Source of the DNA: Entrophospora sp. SA101
Lineage: Eukaryota; Glomeromycota; Glomeromycetes; Entrophosporales; Entrophosporaceae
DNA: 56,478 bases
Reading direction: 5' to 3'
NCBI GenBank assembly: GCA_958430865.1
Contig: CAUDNR010004080.1
Coordinates: 1 to 56,478, forward strand
Part shown: positions 1 to 11,403 of the stretch, in pieces
Position numbering within the stretch: the first letter of the stretch is position 1
Layout of the letters: the number at the start of each line of letters is the position of its first letter
The notes under the pieces: model-generated
Database searches by the model: none
Seen by the model: only the letters and a program-made list of their open reading frames with translations
Told to the model about the DNA's origin: nothing
Program-made: the position numbers and the translations under genes

Positions 1-2
1 AT

Positions 3-104
3 GAAGATGCTTTGAAAGCAGTAGATACATTGATTGAATATTTTGAACATCAAAATGATTTAGAGTTTAATGAGAATTATTATAAAAATTTAAAAAAATA
101 TTGA
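3..104 (+). CDS. C-terminal end of a Tigger/pogo-like (CENP-B-type) transposase, cut by the window start
   Basis: An open frame enters from the left edge and ends at a TGA at 102-104, giving 33 residues. The segment DALKAVDTLIEYFEHQ resembles the acidic C-terminal helix that many fungal CENP-B/Tigger transposases carry after the DDE domain (family recall, no search). The catalytic part lies outside the window, so activity cannot be judged. It fits with the transposon-end structure about 180 bases downstream (285-356), as if the 3' end of one element were caught here. Alternative: the end of an unrelated charged helical protein. Confidence 0.5.
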   Translation, partial: EDALKAVDTLIEYFEHQNDLEFNENYYKNLKKY

Positions 105-269
105 GAGAAAGATTTTTTTTTCAAAAACACAAAAAAGTTTAGAATCTTTTTACAATATTTAAATTTTTTTACTATTATATAAATTGTAGCCTATTTTTAA
201 TAATAAAGTTACATTCATTAAATTTTTTTTTATAATCACCAAATTTTTAAATTTTTATAACAAGTGACT

Positions 270-358
270 ATCTGAGAGGTGTTTTATACAGTCACATTAG
301 CTATAATCATCAAAAATCTCTGGTCCCGAGGATGTGACTGTATAGGAGTCTGACTGTA
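270..358. mobile_element. 3' terminal region of a Tigger-like DNA transposon
   Basis: TATACAGTCACAT (285-297) and ATGTGACTGTATA (332-344) form a perfect 13-bp inverted repeat, followed by GGAGTCTGACTG and a TA at 357-358. Read on the other strand this is TA-CAGTCAGACTCC, a plausible pogo/Tigger terminus with a TA target site. The matching left end is outside the window. Confidence 0.5.
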
Positions 359-1498
359 ATTGTTTTGCAATTTTATGTATAAATTTATATATTATATATG
401 TTTTGTTGAGTATTTTTTAATGAAAATATTGGAAAATATTATTCCAATACTGTACCAAGGTACTGATTCAACATATGAAATAAGAAACTTACTCAATATT
501 ACAAAAAATATTATACCCAAAACAATTGGAAATAAAATTATTATTATTTATGATATTGTCTATTATGAGTTCATTCCTTGCTATTGAAACTATTATCTCT
601 AAAGTTTGTGCAATATAAATTAATAAATTTAAGTATAGTCCACTTTCAATTCTTCTCAGCAAGTGAAGACAAACAGTTATAAATATACTAAGAGTAGCAA
701 TTAGAATATTTAGACGAAACTCCTATTTTGGTAAAAAGAGACAAAAGAACTAGTAAATATAAAATAAAATTTTTTAGTAAAAACTCAACAGTAAATATAT
801 TATGTCGTCCTAATACATACACCTCTTTTTCATTCTTCCTTATTCGCTTGCTTCACTTGCCCTATGCAAAGTTTAAATACTTATTTTCTACTTATTTATA
901 CGTATTTTTCTTATAGAGGTATGTTTTGACATGTATTTTAAATACATTTCATAAAATGATGATCATTAATTTTTTACAAAAATTGATTGGATACACTTAT
1001 TTTATCATTAAAACATCCTTATTTTTTAAAGTAATAGAAACATTGTGTACTTAAAATATACTTATTTTCCACTTGTATAAAAATTAAAATTTATATAGTA
1101 TAAAATAAGTATTTTTTAAGTATTATAAACTTTAGAATAAAAAATTAAGAATTATTAAAAAATTCAATTTGTGTGTTTTCTTTTACACTTATTTTTAATA
1201 TCAACAAACACACTTAAATGTAATTAAAATATGCCACATGAGTTTTTTACCAAGTTTTTATGATTGTTTTTCTTATTTATAGATAAATTTTTTTAATGTA
1301 AGAAAACAACAAAATTAAACTGGTACAATGTCAATTAACATTTTTGGTTGAAATTTTTATTTTTACTTCTGATAGTACTATAATTCTTGGGTTCCATAGT
1401 AGATTTGATATAGATGATTTTCATATTAATTATTTTGATATTAAGGAAAAAACAAAGATAACAAACAAATGGGAGACTTTAACAATCACATTACAAAT
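359..1498. other. AT-rich intergenic stretch without recognisable genes
   Basis: Short open frames occur around 360-590 and 728-916, but their Ile/Phe/Tyr/Lys-heavy translations look like those of AT-rich non-coding DNA and resemble no family I know. A cluster of TAAGTATTTTTT-type motifs lies at 1050-1130. I support no gene here. Confidence 0.4.
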
Positions 1499-1567
1499 TT
1501 TGATCCCTGAAATTCTTGGTAATACCAATGTTCACTTTGTCTGGTTTTGTTGCAGTATGCCCCATGT
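1499..1567 (-). repeat. Dispersed ~70-bp repeat with palindromic core (copy A)
   Basis: On the minus strand it runs from a GGGGCATACTGCAACAAAAC block through the palindrome TTGGTATTACCAA to GAATTTCAGGGATCAAAAT. Close copies lie at 37792-37866, 46796-46868 and 52849-52914, with a partial one at 51733-51780. Similarity to copy B continues at least 60 bases further (CATTTGTT...TTCCTTAA in both), so the full repeat is longer than the core. Confidence 0.75.
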
Positions 1568-1893
1568 GTGAGAGAGAGGTCTTCAATAGTGCACCATTGA
1601 CACTCCTTATAACAAATATACCAATCATTTTTTATTATTATGATACAATTAATCATTCATTACTAATGTAAAGACATGATAGATTTTACTCCATGATTTG
1701 ATTTCAGTAAGATAATTAGCTATTTTATATAAAAAAAAATCTCTGGCTGATAACAAATAGCATATCTTCTTGATATTAATGAATGCCATTCAAAAAATAA
1801 CTAACTATTTAATCTTGTACACGAAGATCATTATGTGAACTGATGAACTTAAGATGCCGATCTTCTATTTCAGGACAAAAATTTTTTATTAAA

Positions 1894-2557
1894 ATGTCAA
1901 AATTAGCAATAAAAAGACTTCCTTCACTGTCCAAAATAGCAGAAACAATATTGGATTTAAGAACAGGATTAGGAGCAGCAAAACTATCATCAGAAATTCA
2001 AAAGATAACACTTGTATATTCTATTAATGATAAGGAGACAAGGTAATGTTGAGTGAGTGAGCAAATGTGAATGAATATATATGTATGCATATTTTATATA
2101 AATATTTAATTTGATTTTTTCTTTCAAAAACTATAAAATGAAAGAACTTTTTGGAGAGAAAATTTACCTAGAATAGCTTATAATAATCCAAAAGTAAAAA
2201 TCAATGTAGAATCATCATTGGTATCAGCACTATCACCTGATAAATCCTTAATAAAAATGGAATATATTTGTAAGTAATTGTTAGGTGAAATAAAAAGAAT
2301 TTTAAAAGTAGTTAAATGATTTTTGTACTTACTTATATATATATGAATGATATGAAGATGAAGAAAAAGAAGAGACCAGAGAAAAGATTGTTGAATTGGA
2401 CATTACAGGGAAAGATTCAGAGGAGATTTGTCGAGAATTCTTAAATGTTACAAAAGCAATTCCAGCAGTGATGACAGAATCATCATCTAGACAAAAAAGA
2501 GCACCACTAGGTGATAAAAAGTATAATGATGAGGATATTCAATACCTGATTGATTAA
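1894..2557 (+). CDS. Mitochondrial ribosomal protein with L51/S25/CI-B8 (thioredoxin-like) domain; mS25/mL61 type
   Basis: Three exons (1894-2042, 2145-2269, 2358-2557) join in phase to a 157-residue protein. Donors are GTAATG and GTAAGT; acceptors are AAAG and GAAG. The start MSKLAIKRLPSL, the early basic segment, and the middle motif TFWRENLPRIAYNNPKVK match what I recall of fungal Mrp49 and metazoan MRPS25, in which a F/W...LP.I.Y.NP block marks the L51/S25/CI-B8 fold. The acidic tail ends IQYLID. Known role of the family: a structural subunit of the mitochondrial ribosome, imported into the matrix. I take ATG 1894 because the same frame upstream runs into a TTTCAG acceptor-like stretch. 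It could instead be the NDUFA2-like branch of the fold, but the length and tail favour a ribosomal protein. Confidence 0.75.
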
Positions 2558-2949
2558 GAAATAAAAAAAAGTATTTATAAAATTATCAAAGAGGGTTTCT
2601 TTTGTCTATATTTGTGTATTTGATTATGCAAAAATGCCTATGAAGTTTACTTGTTATGTAAGATCATTTTTTGACACAAATAAATGGTACTTGACCTTTT
2701 ACTTTTCCATAACTTTGGGTTTCATCAAGATTTTTGCTGCCAACTTAATCATGACTTCAACTTGTTGGTTGAGACTTGCAAACACAATGAGTTAGTCCCT
2801 ATGTGGTGTTTCCACATTAATAACCCTGTTATTGGTAGCATTTGCAACTACAAGAATCATCATTACCAAGAATACTTCTTTATCAATAGTAAATAATAAC
2901 AATAATCACCTTCATTATATAATAAATAAATAATAATATAATCACTTTA

Positions 2950-3950
2950 TTATATCAGATTTGCCAAAGTCTTTCAGTTGGAAGATATGTAACTGCTCAA
3001 AATATTTCAAATTTACATCTTTTAGAACATAAAGATGATAATTGTTCACCACATACACCAAATACTTTGAGAACTGACAGTTCTTGTTACAGGTGAAGAT
3101 CCATCCACTGTCACATCACAGTTGCAGAACTTCAAGAGAGTTCCAAAACTCTTTGATAGATTTCTTCAAAAAATAGTGAAATATAAATACTGTTTGATCA
3201 ACAACTAGTTAAATCTTCTCCCAAAACACAAGCTGGAGTTAATAATGAAGCTGTCGGGACTATTGGTGTTGTTGTTTACTATTACTATCATTATGGTGCT
3301 CCTTTTTCATGTACTAATAAATTTATTCATATTAATTTTTGGAGAGCAAATTAATTGATGGCAATGGCTATGAGAATTGAACTGAATAGGTTATTTAGTA
3401 GTGAATAGCTTTGGGTATGGTTTGATTATTTTTCAAGTCAAAACTTCTTTTACTCAAGAAAAGTTATCTTTAAAGTGCATGGAGTTCAAATCGTTTATAT
3501 AAATTAGAGGACTACTTTCTCTATTATGCCTCGTCAACTTTGTCAATACAAATTAAATAGAGAACACACAATTTTGAAAAATTGAAAAATCATACAAGAA
3601 CAACTTTTATCATTCTGCAATTTATATAAAAGTGGAATTAGCTTGAACACTCTTGGATGGAAGAATATGTTAATGTCATAATGCTGGGGCAACTAGTAAC
3701 AAATATTCCACATAAATAATTGGTGCAACTCCTTAGTTAATACAATGAGGTTGGTAATCTATACCTTGAATCTTGTTGAACATGGAAATTATTAATTTTT
3801 GGTTACAAATTGTTAAAGATACATTATTTTAGTTTCTATATTACTTGACATTCCATCTGCACCAATTGCAAATTCAATTACAAATCAGTTGATTTTCAAT
3901 TTTTATCCTTGGTCTGCCTGGAGGAATTTCTGAGACCTTGTGATATGTAA
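2950..3950 (+). pseudogene. Possible relic of a fungal-specific (Zn-cluster type) transcription factor
   Basis: Read with frame changes, the region yields short protein-like blocks: FWRAN (stop) LMAMAMRIELNRLFSSE, then a stop, then LWVWFDYFSSQ. The MAMAMRI.LNR motif recalls the middle homology region of Gal4-class fungal regulators, where WW.AMAMRI is common (family recall). No Cys6 cluster and no long open frame are visible, and stops and shifts are frequent. If correct, this is a long-dead gene; it could equally be another AT-rich relic. Confidence 0.25.
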
Positions 3951-4168
3951 TATTCTGATGATAAAACATAAATTTGAGTAATCATACATATGAATATGAT
4001 CACAATCATGTCATTACAACATTGTAAATTTATGAAACAATAAATCTTTTTTGTAAAAATGGTTTATTGTAGTTATTTAAAATAAAATAAAAAACAGCTA
4101 TTAGATTAATTCCTGAATTGACTCAATCTAATTCTAAATCTAATTTTAATACAAATCAGAGCTTGGTT

Positions 4169-6811
4169 TTAATTTTGATTATTATCTTGATTACAAATAT
4201 AATCTTGATAAATAGAACTCCATGCATGTAATAAAATATTGGGAAGTTGTAAAATATCTTCATGTCTTGCATGATTATGAGAGATTCTATATAATTCTTT
4301 ACCAACATTGTAAATTCTAGTGACACTTTCTGGCGAAACAAAATCTACTGCAACTTTAACACATGCAGTATAATTACAAACTTGATGTGCACAACCTGCT
4401 GGTATGAAAACCATATCACCTGGATTCTGATAAATTCTCCAACCTTTAACACCTTGTTCTTGTAATAACATAGCTCTTAATAATTCGTTTAGGTAGTATC
4501 TTTGGTCATGAATTGGATCATCGATTCTTATTCCCATTTTTTGCGAGTGTTCATGTAAAAATTTACGAACCTTTGGTAAATCGTTTGCATGATAAAAATC
4601 CCAGACTGCTGCTGCTGGTTTTAATTGTTCATCTGGTAATCTATCATGAATTTCTGGTGCATGTGTCATTAAATTAACTGTATCAATTGCATTAAGATGA
4701 AGTTTTGAAGTTCCAACCCCTTTCAGCCCATCATCAGATCCATATGCACAATACATCTTGGGGCCTAAATCTGAACTGTTCATTGTAAATCAAGAAATTA
4801 TTATTGAAAATTCCGACCAAAGATCAAACATTAATATATCATTTCTATTATTATCATATCAATATCATTAATAATACTAATTACTATGGTACTTACATGA
4901 TGTATTCTGCAGGTAATTGATTGACCAAATTCATACTACCTCCATATGTTGAATATTGTGCAAATGGCATGACAGACATAAAATCTTTAAAATGATCAGG
5001 AAACTTTTTAGCAAAATCTCGATTTGATGGCCAGTCCTTAAAATTTAAAAAAGAAATCAAAATATATAATATTATTTAAAGCATCGTCATTATTATTATA
5101 GATATAAATATACCTTTAATTTCAAATAAGTTATATTATTTTGATGTTTGGGTCTTCTTTCAAGATTTACAAATCCATCAAAAAATGCCTTAACAGTTGT
5201 ATGATAGACTTTTTCAGTCTTGCAATCAATAGTATCGCATGGAATATTACCAAATCGTCTACTAAGGTAAACTGGGTTCCAAAGCTGATCTTCATATTTC
5301 AAGTTCCTAATCACAAATGGATAACCTTTTTTCCAAAATTCGCGAAATTGTTCAAGTGTCATTTCTCCATTATCCCATTCAAGTTGATCATGACTCTCAT
5401 GTGAATTGTCATAAATTTCTGAATCAATAGCCATTGGTTCAATCAAATAATCCTTATTATTATTAATGGGGCAGTTTATAGGCGTAATAGATAAATTTTC
5501 CATATTTTTTTTTTCAGTTATTATAGAGTTGTCATTGGATTTATCTAAGGATTGTTGATCTGGTTCAGACTTAATAAAAGCGGAAGAAGTTACAGTTGGT
5601 TCAAATGATTCTATAGCAGTTGTTGGTTTGGTTGACTCCATAGATTTTTTTGATTCAACCAATTCTGTGGATTTTGTTGGCCTGATTGGCTTTATAGGTT
5701 TTTTTAATATTACCAATTTCGTTGGTTTTGTTGATTCAATCAACTCTGTAGCAGTTATATTATCTTCATTGATTATTGGATCATCTTTAAGTATTTTGCA
5801 TGTTTCCATGTAAAATTTTTCAATTTCTGAACGTTGATAGAAACAAACGCCCAACATATGTTTTTTTTCATGTCTACGCCTGAAAGAACATTTACCAAGT
5901 GTCAAAAATGTCTCTGGTGACAAATCATCCCACTCATCATAACATGTAATACACATTTCTCTACCGCATACAATGCATATCCAAAACCCACTAAAAATTA
6001 TGTGCTGACAAATATCACATAATTGTCTACTGTTTGTTTCGGGGATTTTTCGACATAGAGCTTTGTCTATATGAGAAAGTTCATTTTGTAAAATTGTTCT
6101 AAAAGTAGGAGCTATTAAGTCTAATTTAATATTTCGAAGAATATATTAACTTTTTTTTGAAAATTATAAATACGATTATTATTTAAATCATGATAGTAGT
6201 AATACCTAATATGTAATGCCTATCCTCTTGACTTAATGGGATATCCCTTGATTCTAGCATTGGTGCAGGATTCTGATCTGAAATAAAATTCGAACCTTCT
6301 ATTATTTCATATGTTACAGGATCAATATCAAAATACCTAAAATTTTTAAATCTGCATCTATCTGATTTCTTGTTTACGCCTAAACAGAAAATAATAAAAC
6401 AAGATTTTTTTTATTAAATGGATCATAGATGAATAACTATAAATTTATTATGTTCTTACATGCTTGACATCTATTAAATTGTAAAAATTTTTTATTGTTG
6501 CAAGAATTTTCTTGAACAAGTATATTTTCTCCGGTTTTATCAGTAGTTATAATCTTTCCTATTGTTGAAGTAGAAGATGTAATCTCTTTTGGACGTTTGT
6601 TAGGAGTTGGACATTCTTCCACCTCAATCTTACGTTTAGCTAATGTTGCAAGACCATGATCTAAAATGGTTGTATTTACATTATTATCATCTATGTTCGT
6701 TTTCAAGTTATCATTATTGTTATTTCCATCGTTGTTATTTTTATTAATTGTTGTATTCGCACAATCAAAATTTTCTTGGCTTATTTTTCGAATTCCGGGG
6801 TTTGAAAGCAT
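4169..6811 (-). CDS. KDM3/JHDM2-type JmjC domain protein (putative histone H3K9 demethylase, Fe ligand altered)
   Basis: Five exons on the minus strand (6460-6811, 6206-6379, 5114-6111, 4897-5036, 4169-4775) join in phase to about 756 residues. Order: Asn-rich N-terminus; a short Cys motif RCQAC (residue ~118); a KDM3-like zinc finger with Cys 207, 210, 221, 224, 229 and 232 (CDIC...WICIVCGREMCITC); a Lys/Thr/Glu-rich linker; then the JmjC domain from ~400, including ITYLKLKDWPSNRDFA and SDLGPKMYCAYG. KDM3 enzymes remove methyl groups from H3K9 in the nucleus using Fe(II) and 2-oxoglutarate. The first His (H581 in KLHLNAID) and the distal His (H685 in AGCAHQVCNY) are present, but the usual Asp of the HxD motif is Asn583 (codon AAT). 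Demethylase activity is therefore uncertain. The family call is secure; the biochemical role is not. Confidence 0.88.
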
Positions 6812-7434
6812 CTTTAGTTTTTTAAAAACTAACTTCTAGGGATGTGACAAGTGAATATACAATCGATTTTAGCACATACATGAACTGATCTCAATCCAAC
6901 AAAAAAAAAGGAATATCTCGTATATACTCAAAAAAGAATTGCTTATTTTTAATTATGTATATTAATTACATATTAATATATATATACATTCATTTTAGCA
7001 AAATATCAAGTGCAACTTTTGGATTCTCATGAAAAAAAAATTTTAGATTCTAGCATTTAAATACAAAAAAATTTATCTTTAAATCAAAGTATGGTTGAAT
7101 CAGAAGTAAGATTGCTTGCTGAAACCTCTTAATGACTGCTGAAACTCTGCCAAAAGCTCTAATAAACAATTAGTGTGTAACCATAATCAGAAGAATCTTT
7201 AATACCAACATTTTCTCAAGCTATAACAAATTATGTAAACATGTTAATAGACATTCATTATTACCAATTTTTTAAAGAAATTAAATGCTTTTGATCCAAT
7301 TTATTAGTGTTTCTTCATCTCAAAAAAATATTCATATATCAAGAATTTATAGATCACCAATGTACCACACATGCTAGAATTAGATGCCTTCGCGTATTTC
7401 ACGTGACAAAATATGTTACTATTACTATGGGTGG
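6812..7434. other. Upstream region of the JmjC gene, no gene seen
   Basis: AT-rich DNA with A-tracts and a TATATATA stretch near 6980. It should hold the promoter of the minus-strand JmjC gene, but no specific element can be assigned. Confidence 0.35.
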
Positions 7435-8012
7435 GAACCTGAATTTTGGGCGACCAACCAAAATTCAGTTGGGTCCAGATGCCAGCTTTAAAATTTTTAA
7501 AATATTCTTTATCACCAAGTTTACTTCGAAAATAGCCGTAAGAAAAATAAAGGGTAGGCTGAACTAAACAGTTAATTTTAATTTCTTTTTTAAGTCCGTT
7601 GATATGCGTACGCTAAAAAATTCAATACTCAAAGTTTGATTAAGCATGACAACTTGCCAAGTTACAAATAATTTAGTTAAATCTACCTTTCCCAATTTAA
7701 AATATCTAAATTCTTTTGCCAGGTCGATCTTGATTTCAGCAAAAATAAGCCTTTTATGTTTAGTCGTTTTTTAAATACTTGCAAATAAAATAAAATCAAA
7801 ATTTTGGAGATCATTTCCAAAAAATTATTTTTGGTCCAACTTTTTATTTTTTAACTGTTATTCTTCCCAAACATTACAAGCATTTGAAATTTTGCATACA
7901 TATTCTTGAGAACTTTAGTCACAATTTGATAAAATTTATTTGTGTTTTATTATGTACGTTTTTGCGTAATTAATTGTTTTGTGGTGATCGAAACTTTTGT
8001 CCAGGGAGTGTA
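7435..8012. mobile_element. Degraded Tc1/mariner-like element end
   Basis: Read on the minus strand, the right border is TATACACTCCCTGGACAAAA followed by GTTTCGATCACCAC, the kind of terminus typical of Tc1/mariner elements, next to a TA. At the other side CTGAATTTTGG and CCAAAATTCAG (about 7439-7467) form an 11-bp inverted repeat. No transposase frame survives between them, and the left border is uncertain. Confidence 0.5.
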
Positions 8013-8535
8013 TATTATGTAGTTATAAAGAAGAAATGTAATATATAGTATATTCTGTATCACCGATTATTTACCAATGATTATTTGAGACATAGATCGT
8101 TCTCAGATTCCCTCAAAACAATATTTTTTTCATCTCCCACCACCCATCAAGATGATTCAGTGTTGTTATTTGTACAGTTGGTATATACTAAAAAAGATAT
8201 TATTCATTAATAAGATGTGTTATTAATTAATAACCAGAAATGCTTTGTTTTTTCCATTCATAAATATCTTATTGAAGTTAAAATGCAAAACAGGATTTGT
8301 CACGTCCCTGGGTATTTATCACAAGGTTTTTTTTTATCAAAATAATAAATAATCGGAGCACTTGCTTTTCAATCGTTATTAATACTAAGTATAATAATGT
8401 TGAACAATTATAAGAGAGTGACTATTGAAGATAGAAAACTACTTCTAACAACAACTTTGGAAACACTAATGATGAAAACATTGATATGTAACATTTGATT
8501 ACTAGTGTTGGAGTACATTAAATACTACTACCATT

Positions 8536-8680
8536 CTCAACTTCCTTGTCTACAAAAGGTTAATCTGATCTTGAGATCCCTAAGATACAATGTTGTGACA
8601 AAATTTCGGGAGGGATAAGCTTGGCCTGGAATTTATCAGAACTCCATCATTGTCAATGACATCTTAATCTTCTCTTACAG
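8536..8680 (+). repeat. Diverged dispersed repeat, partner of 42148-42298
   Basis: Both copies share, in the same order, an AGGYTAATCTGA block, a GGGAGGG block, TGGCCTGGAATTTATCA or TGGCCCTGGAGTTTATCA, CATCAATTGTCAATGAC or CATCATTGTCAATGAC, and TTAATCTTCYCTYAC. This is too long and collinear to be chance. No terminal structure is visible. Confidence 0.55.
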
Positions 8681-8943
8681 CACCTGACTAGGAAAGGCTA
8701 ACAAGTTGCTTGCAACAATCCTAAACATGGTTTGATGACTAAGAACTTGTGACTTGGTAGGTTGCTGAATTCTTAAGAGCTGTAATGTTAGGAATTTTCA
8801 ACTCATAAAGTTGGAAGCTCCAAACTTTTTAAACTGCATTTATGTTTGGAAAGCCATAAAATAATTCAGACTTAGCCTGTTATGTTCCATTTAAATTAAC
8901 TATCTGCTTTTTTGATAATCTCTTATTTGATTAACTGTATTTA

Positions 8944-9162
8944 TTATTTTTTAAATAGGATAGGAGACTTGGTTTTTTTGCCCAAATAATTCCTTACTCT
9001 AGGTCCAATCCCTTGTTTGTGAGTAGGTGTACCATCAACAAAGCAGCAACCTAGCATTGGCAAAACTAAACACTTGGATCTAATCAAGTAATGACCTCCT
9101 GAACTGCAGACACCAACTTTACACCATAACACAAAGCAAATATTACATAACACCAACCCCAT
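8944..9162 (-). other. Open frame of unknown origin, possibly transposon-derived
   Basis: A 72-residue open frame with more balanced composition than its surroundings (segments such as LPMLGCCFVDGTPTHKQG and IGPRVRNYLGKK). I do not recognise a domain. No good start context or splice partner is evident, and the surrounding DNA is repeat-like. Confidence 0.15.
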
Positions 9163-9455
9163 TGCCAGTAATAAGCATCATATGGAAACAACCAATTCTA
9201 GTCTGAGGAGAAGTTTTTGTATCTGTCACTTGTTCAAAGCCTTCCAATGTGATCGATAATCTTACCCATGGGAAAAAAAATTTTTTCATGGTGATGGGAG
9301 GTGGATAGAATTTCACTGTCTTGCATGTTTGTAATAGGAAAATTTAATAAAACTGACACCTGTGATAATTATCAGATTTATAATTGGGAAGGAAAATATT
9401 TTTTGATTCTCTCTAGCATAAGGTTGCGGGAGAAACTCCTCCAGAAATCAATCGA

Positions 9456-9589
9456 CAGAGTTTCGACAAGTTACACATTAATTGTTTATTAGAGTTTCGG
9501 CAGAGTTTCGCATTTGGGGTTTTCGCCAATCATCAGAGTTTCGACAGGTTACACATTAATTGTTCATTAGAGTTTCGACAGAGTTTTGA
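9456..9589 (+). repeat. Two-copy ~78-bp direct repeat rich in GAGTTTCGAC
   Basis: CAGAGTTTCGACAAGTTACAC (9456) and CAGAGTTTCGACAGGTTACAC (9534) each continue into ACATTAATTGTT(T/C)ATTAGAG and TTTCG(G/A)CAGAGTTT. The pitch is 78 bases. Shorter GTTTCG units lie around and between the copies. Confidence 0.7.
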
Positions 9590-10287
9590 CAGTCATTAAG
9601 AGGTTTCGCCCACAACCTTACTCTAGCAGCACCCAGCCAAATCTGATTTGGTGGATAGAATCATTTATCTATTTTTATGAAGCCTGGAACACACATTATT
9701 AAAAGCTTTGTTACTGTATGATCTTGGTATCCTAATAAAAATAAAATATGGAGTTGGTACAGAATGCAAAAAATGTACAAAGGTGTGGGAAATGTATAAA
9801 ATTATTAGTATGGAAATTTATATCTTTTCTATTTCTGTACTTTTTTTCATTCTGCACCTATTCTGTATTTTTATTTTCTATGGGTTATTTACTACCTAAG
9901 TGATGCAATTATTTGTTATGCCAATAATAATATCAAATGCATTGAGTAATCACTGTAAACATTGTAATGTATTGTACACAGTGAGTCTCAGTTTAGCAGA
10001 CCTCAATTTAATGGATTTAGGGGCTTAACAGATAACAAATTTTTCTATAATAATAATTATTATTATTTTATCCACATTAACAGATTTAACAGATTTTTCA
10101 TGTTAATATATATTCAGTTTACCAGATATTTTTTAATATCTCTAATGATATGGATAAAACAGCAATAAAATAAAACTTCTTATAGAAGCATGCCATCCAA
10201 GAAGGAAGAACTTGCAAAACCCGTTGGAAAGGACTGGATCCCAATGATTAAACTAAGACAACCACCCAAGAAGCAAATCAATGGTGA

Positions 10288-10630
10288 TGTAACAAATTAC
10301 TCCGAAGTCATGTGTAACATCAGGGTGGTACATAAATATTTACATTAGAAACGTGACACATTTATTATTATTATTTGTATTTCGTGTCTTTAATTATATT
10401 TATTATTATTATCTATGTCCACAAAATCTTCCGGATAGATTGATAAGAATCTTATGATTATTATTATTTATATTTTATTTATATTTTATCAATCTTATAT
10501 TATTATTTATATTTTATCAATCTATGTAATTTTATATATAAAGGACATCATATTAAGATAATAAAGATTAACTTTGTAATTTTACAATAATTAAATTACT
10601 TATTTCGCTTTTAAACATTGAATGTTTACA
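10288..10630. mobile_element. Solo LTR with 5-bp target duplication GGTGA
   Basis: The 343-bp segment begins TGTAACAAATTACTCC and ends GAATGTTTACA, so it has TG...CA ends. GGTGA lies directly before (10283-10287) and directly after (10631-10635). It includes a TATATATAAAGG promoter-like box and an AATAAAG signal near 10560. Removing it restores the continuity of the host Tigger-like frame. Confidence 0.8.
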
Positions 10631-10658
10631 GGTGAATTGATGAGTTATGAGTTAACTA

Positions 10659-11105
10659 TGGTTGGCTCGGTCTAAAGACCTCCTAATGCTGCGCCACGCG
10701 CTCAAATTTCAAAAATTGTGATTTTGTGATTCGTTCAAAATGCAATAAAATTTTTTAAAAAAGGGTTACGCGTGATTTTGGCTAAAAACTACTTTCCTTA
10801 CTGCCAAATTTAGATATGATGGTCGAGTATTTGGCTAAATTTAGGAATGATAATCAAAAACTAGTCTAAATTTAGCAATGATAATGGCGCTCAAATTTCT
10901 CATGAGCATAGTAAAGTACATGTTTTAAAAAAGAATAGAACTCTACAATAAATAATTTTTTGGAGAAAATCTCTTCATTACATTAAAAGTAGAAACCTAT
11001 TTTACCAACTAATGAGGATATTTTTTTAAAAGGTAGGACAAAAAATGACTTCTATACTTTTAAAATTTGCCCAAAATTTAGAAGGTCTTTAGACCGAGCC
11101 AACTA
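10659..11105. mobile_element. 447-bp TIR element with GGCTCGGTCTAAAGACC ends
   Basis: The left end is TA-TGGTTGGCTCGGTCTAAAG and the right end on the opposite strand is TA-TAGTTGGCTCGGTCTAAAG. The TIRs run about 27 bases with few mismatches and are flanked by TA. The internal sequence has no long frame. TA flanks suit a Tc1/mariner/pogo-type non-autonomous element. Confidence 0.8.
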
Positions 11106-11403
11106 TATGATAATTATCATTATTTTTTTTTATATTTATTTGATGTTTATTATTAAAATTATTAATAAAAATTTTTTTTGCATTTAATTTGCATCATTTG
11201 ATTTGATCATAAGTTTTACTTTTGTGGATCTCTTGGTTTAACAGATAATAAAATTATCTGGAAAAAAATATCCATTAAATCAAGCTTCACTGTGAAATGT
11301 ATGGGGGCAAAGGTATCATTCATGCACAAAGAAAAAATTAATAGTAATAAAAGGCTATGTCATGTTTGTTTTATACACAAAGTTGAAATTGATTTCCCCA
11401 AAA

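Larger units (their letters stand above)
9977..11294 (+). mobile_element. Tigger/pogo-like element, non-autonomous, with nested insertions
   Basis: The left end after TA (9975-9976) is CACAGTGAGTCTCAGTTTAG; the right end on the opposite strand is CACAGTGAAGCTTGATTTAA. Both flanks carry AATGGAT and TTAACAGATAA subterminal motifs. An ATG at about 10192 opens a short frame MPSKKEELAKPVGKDW that looks like a CENP-B/Tigger transposase N-terminus; it is cut by a solo LTR at 10288. A TIR element lies at 10659-11105. No DDE domain remains. Confidence 0.65.
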
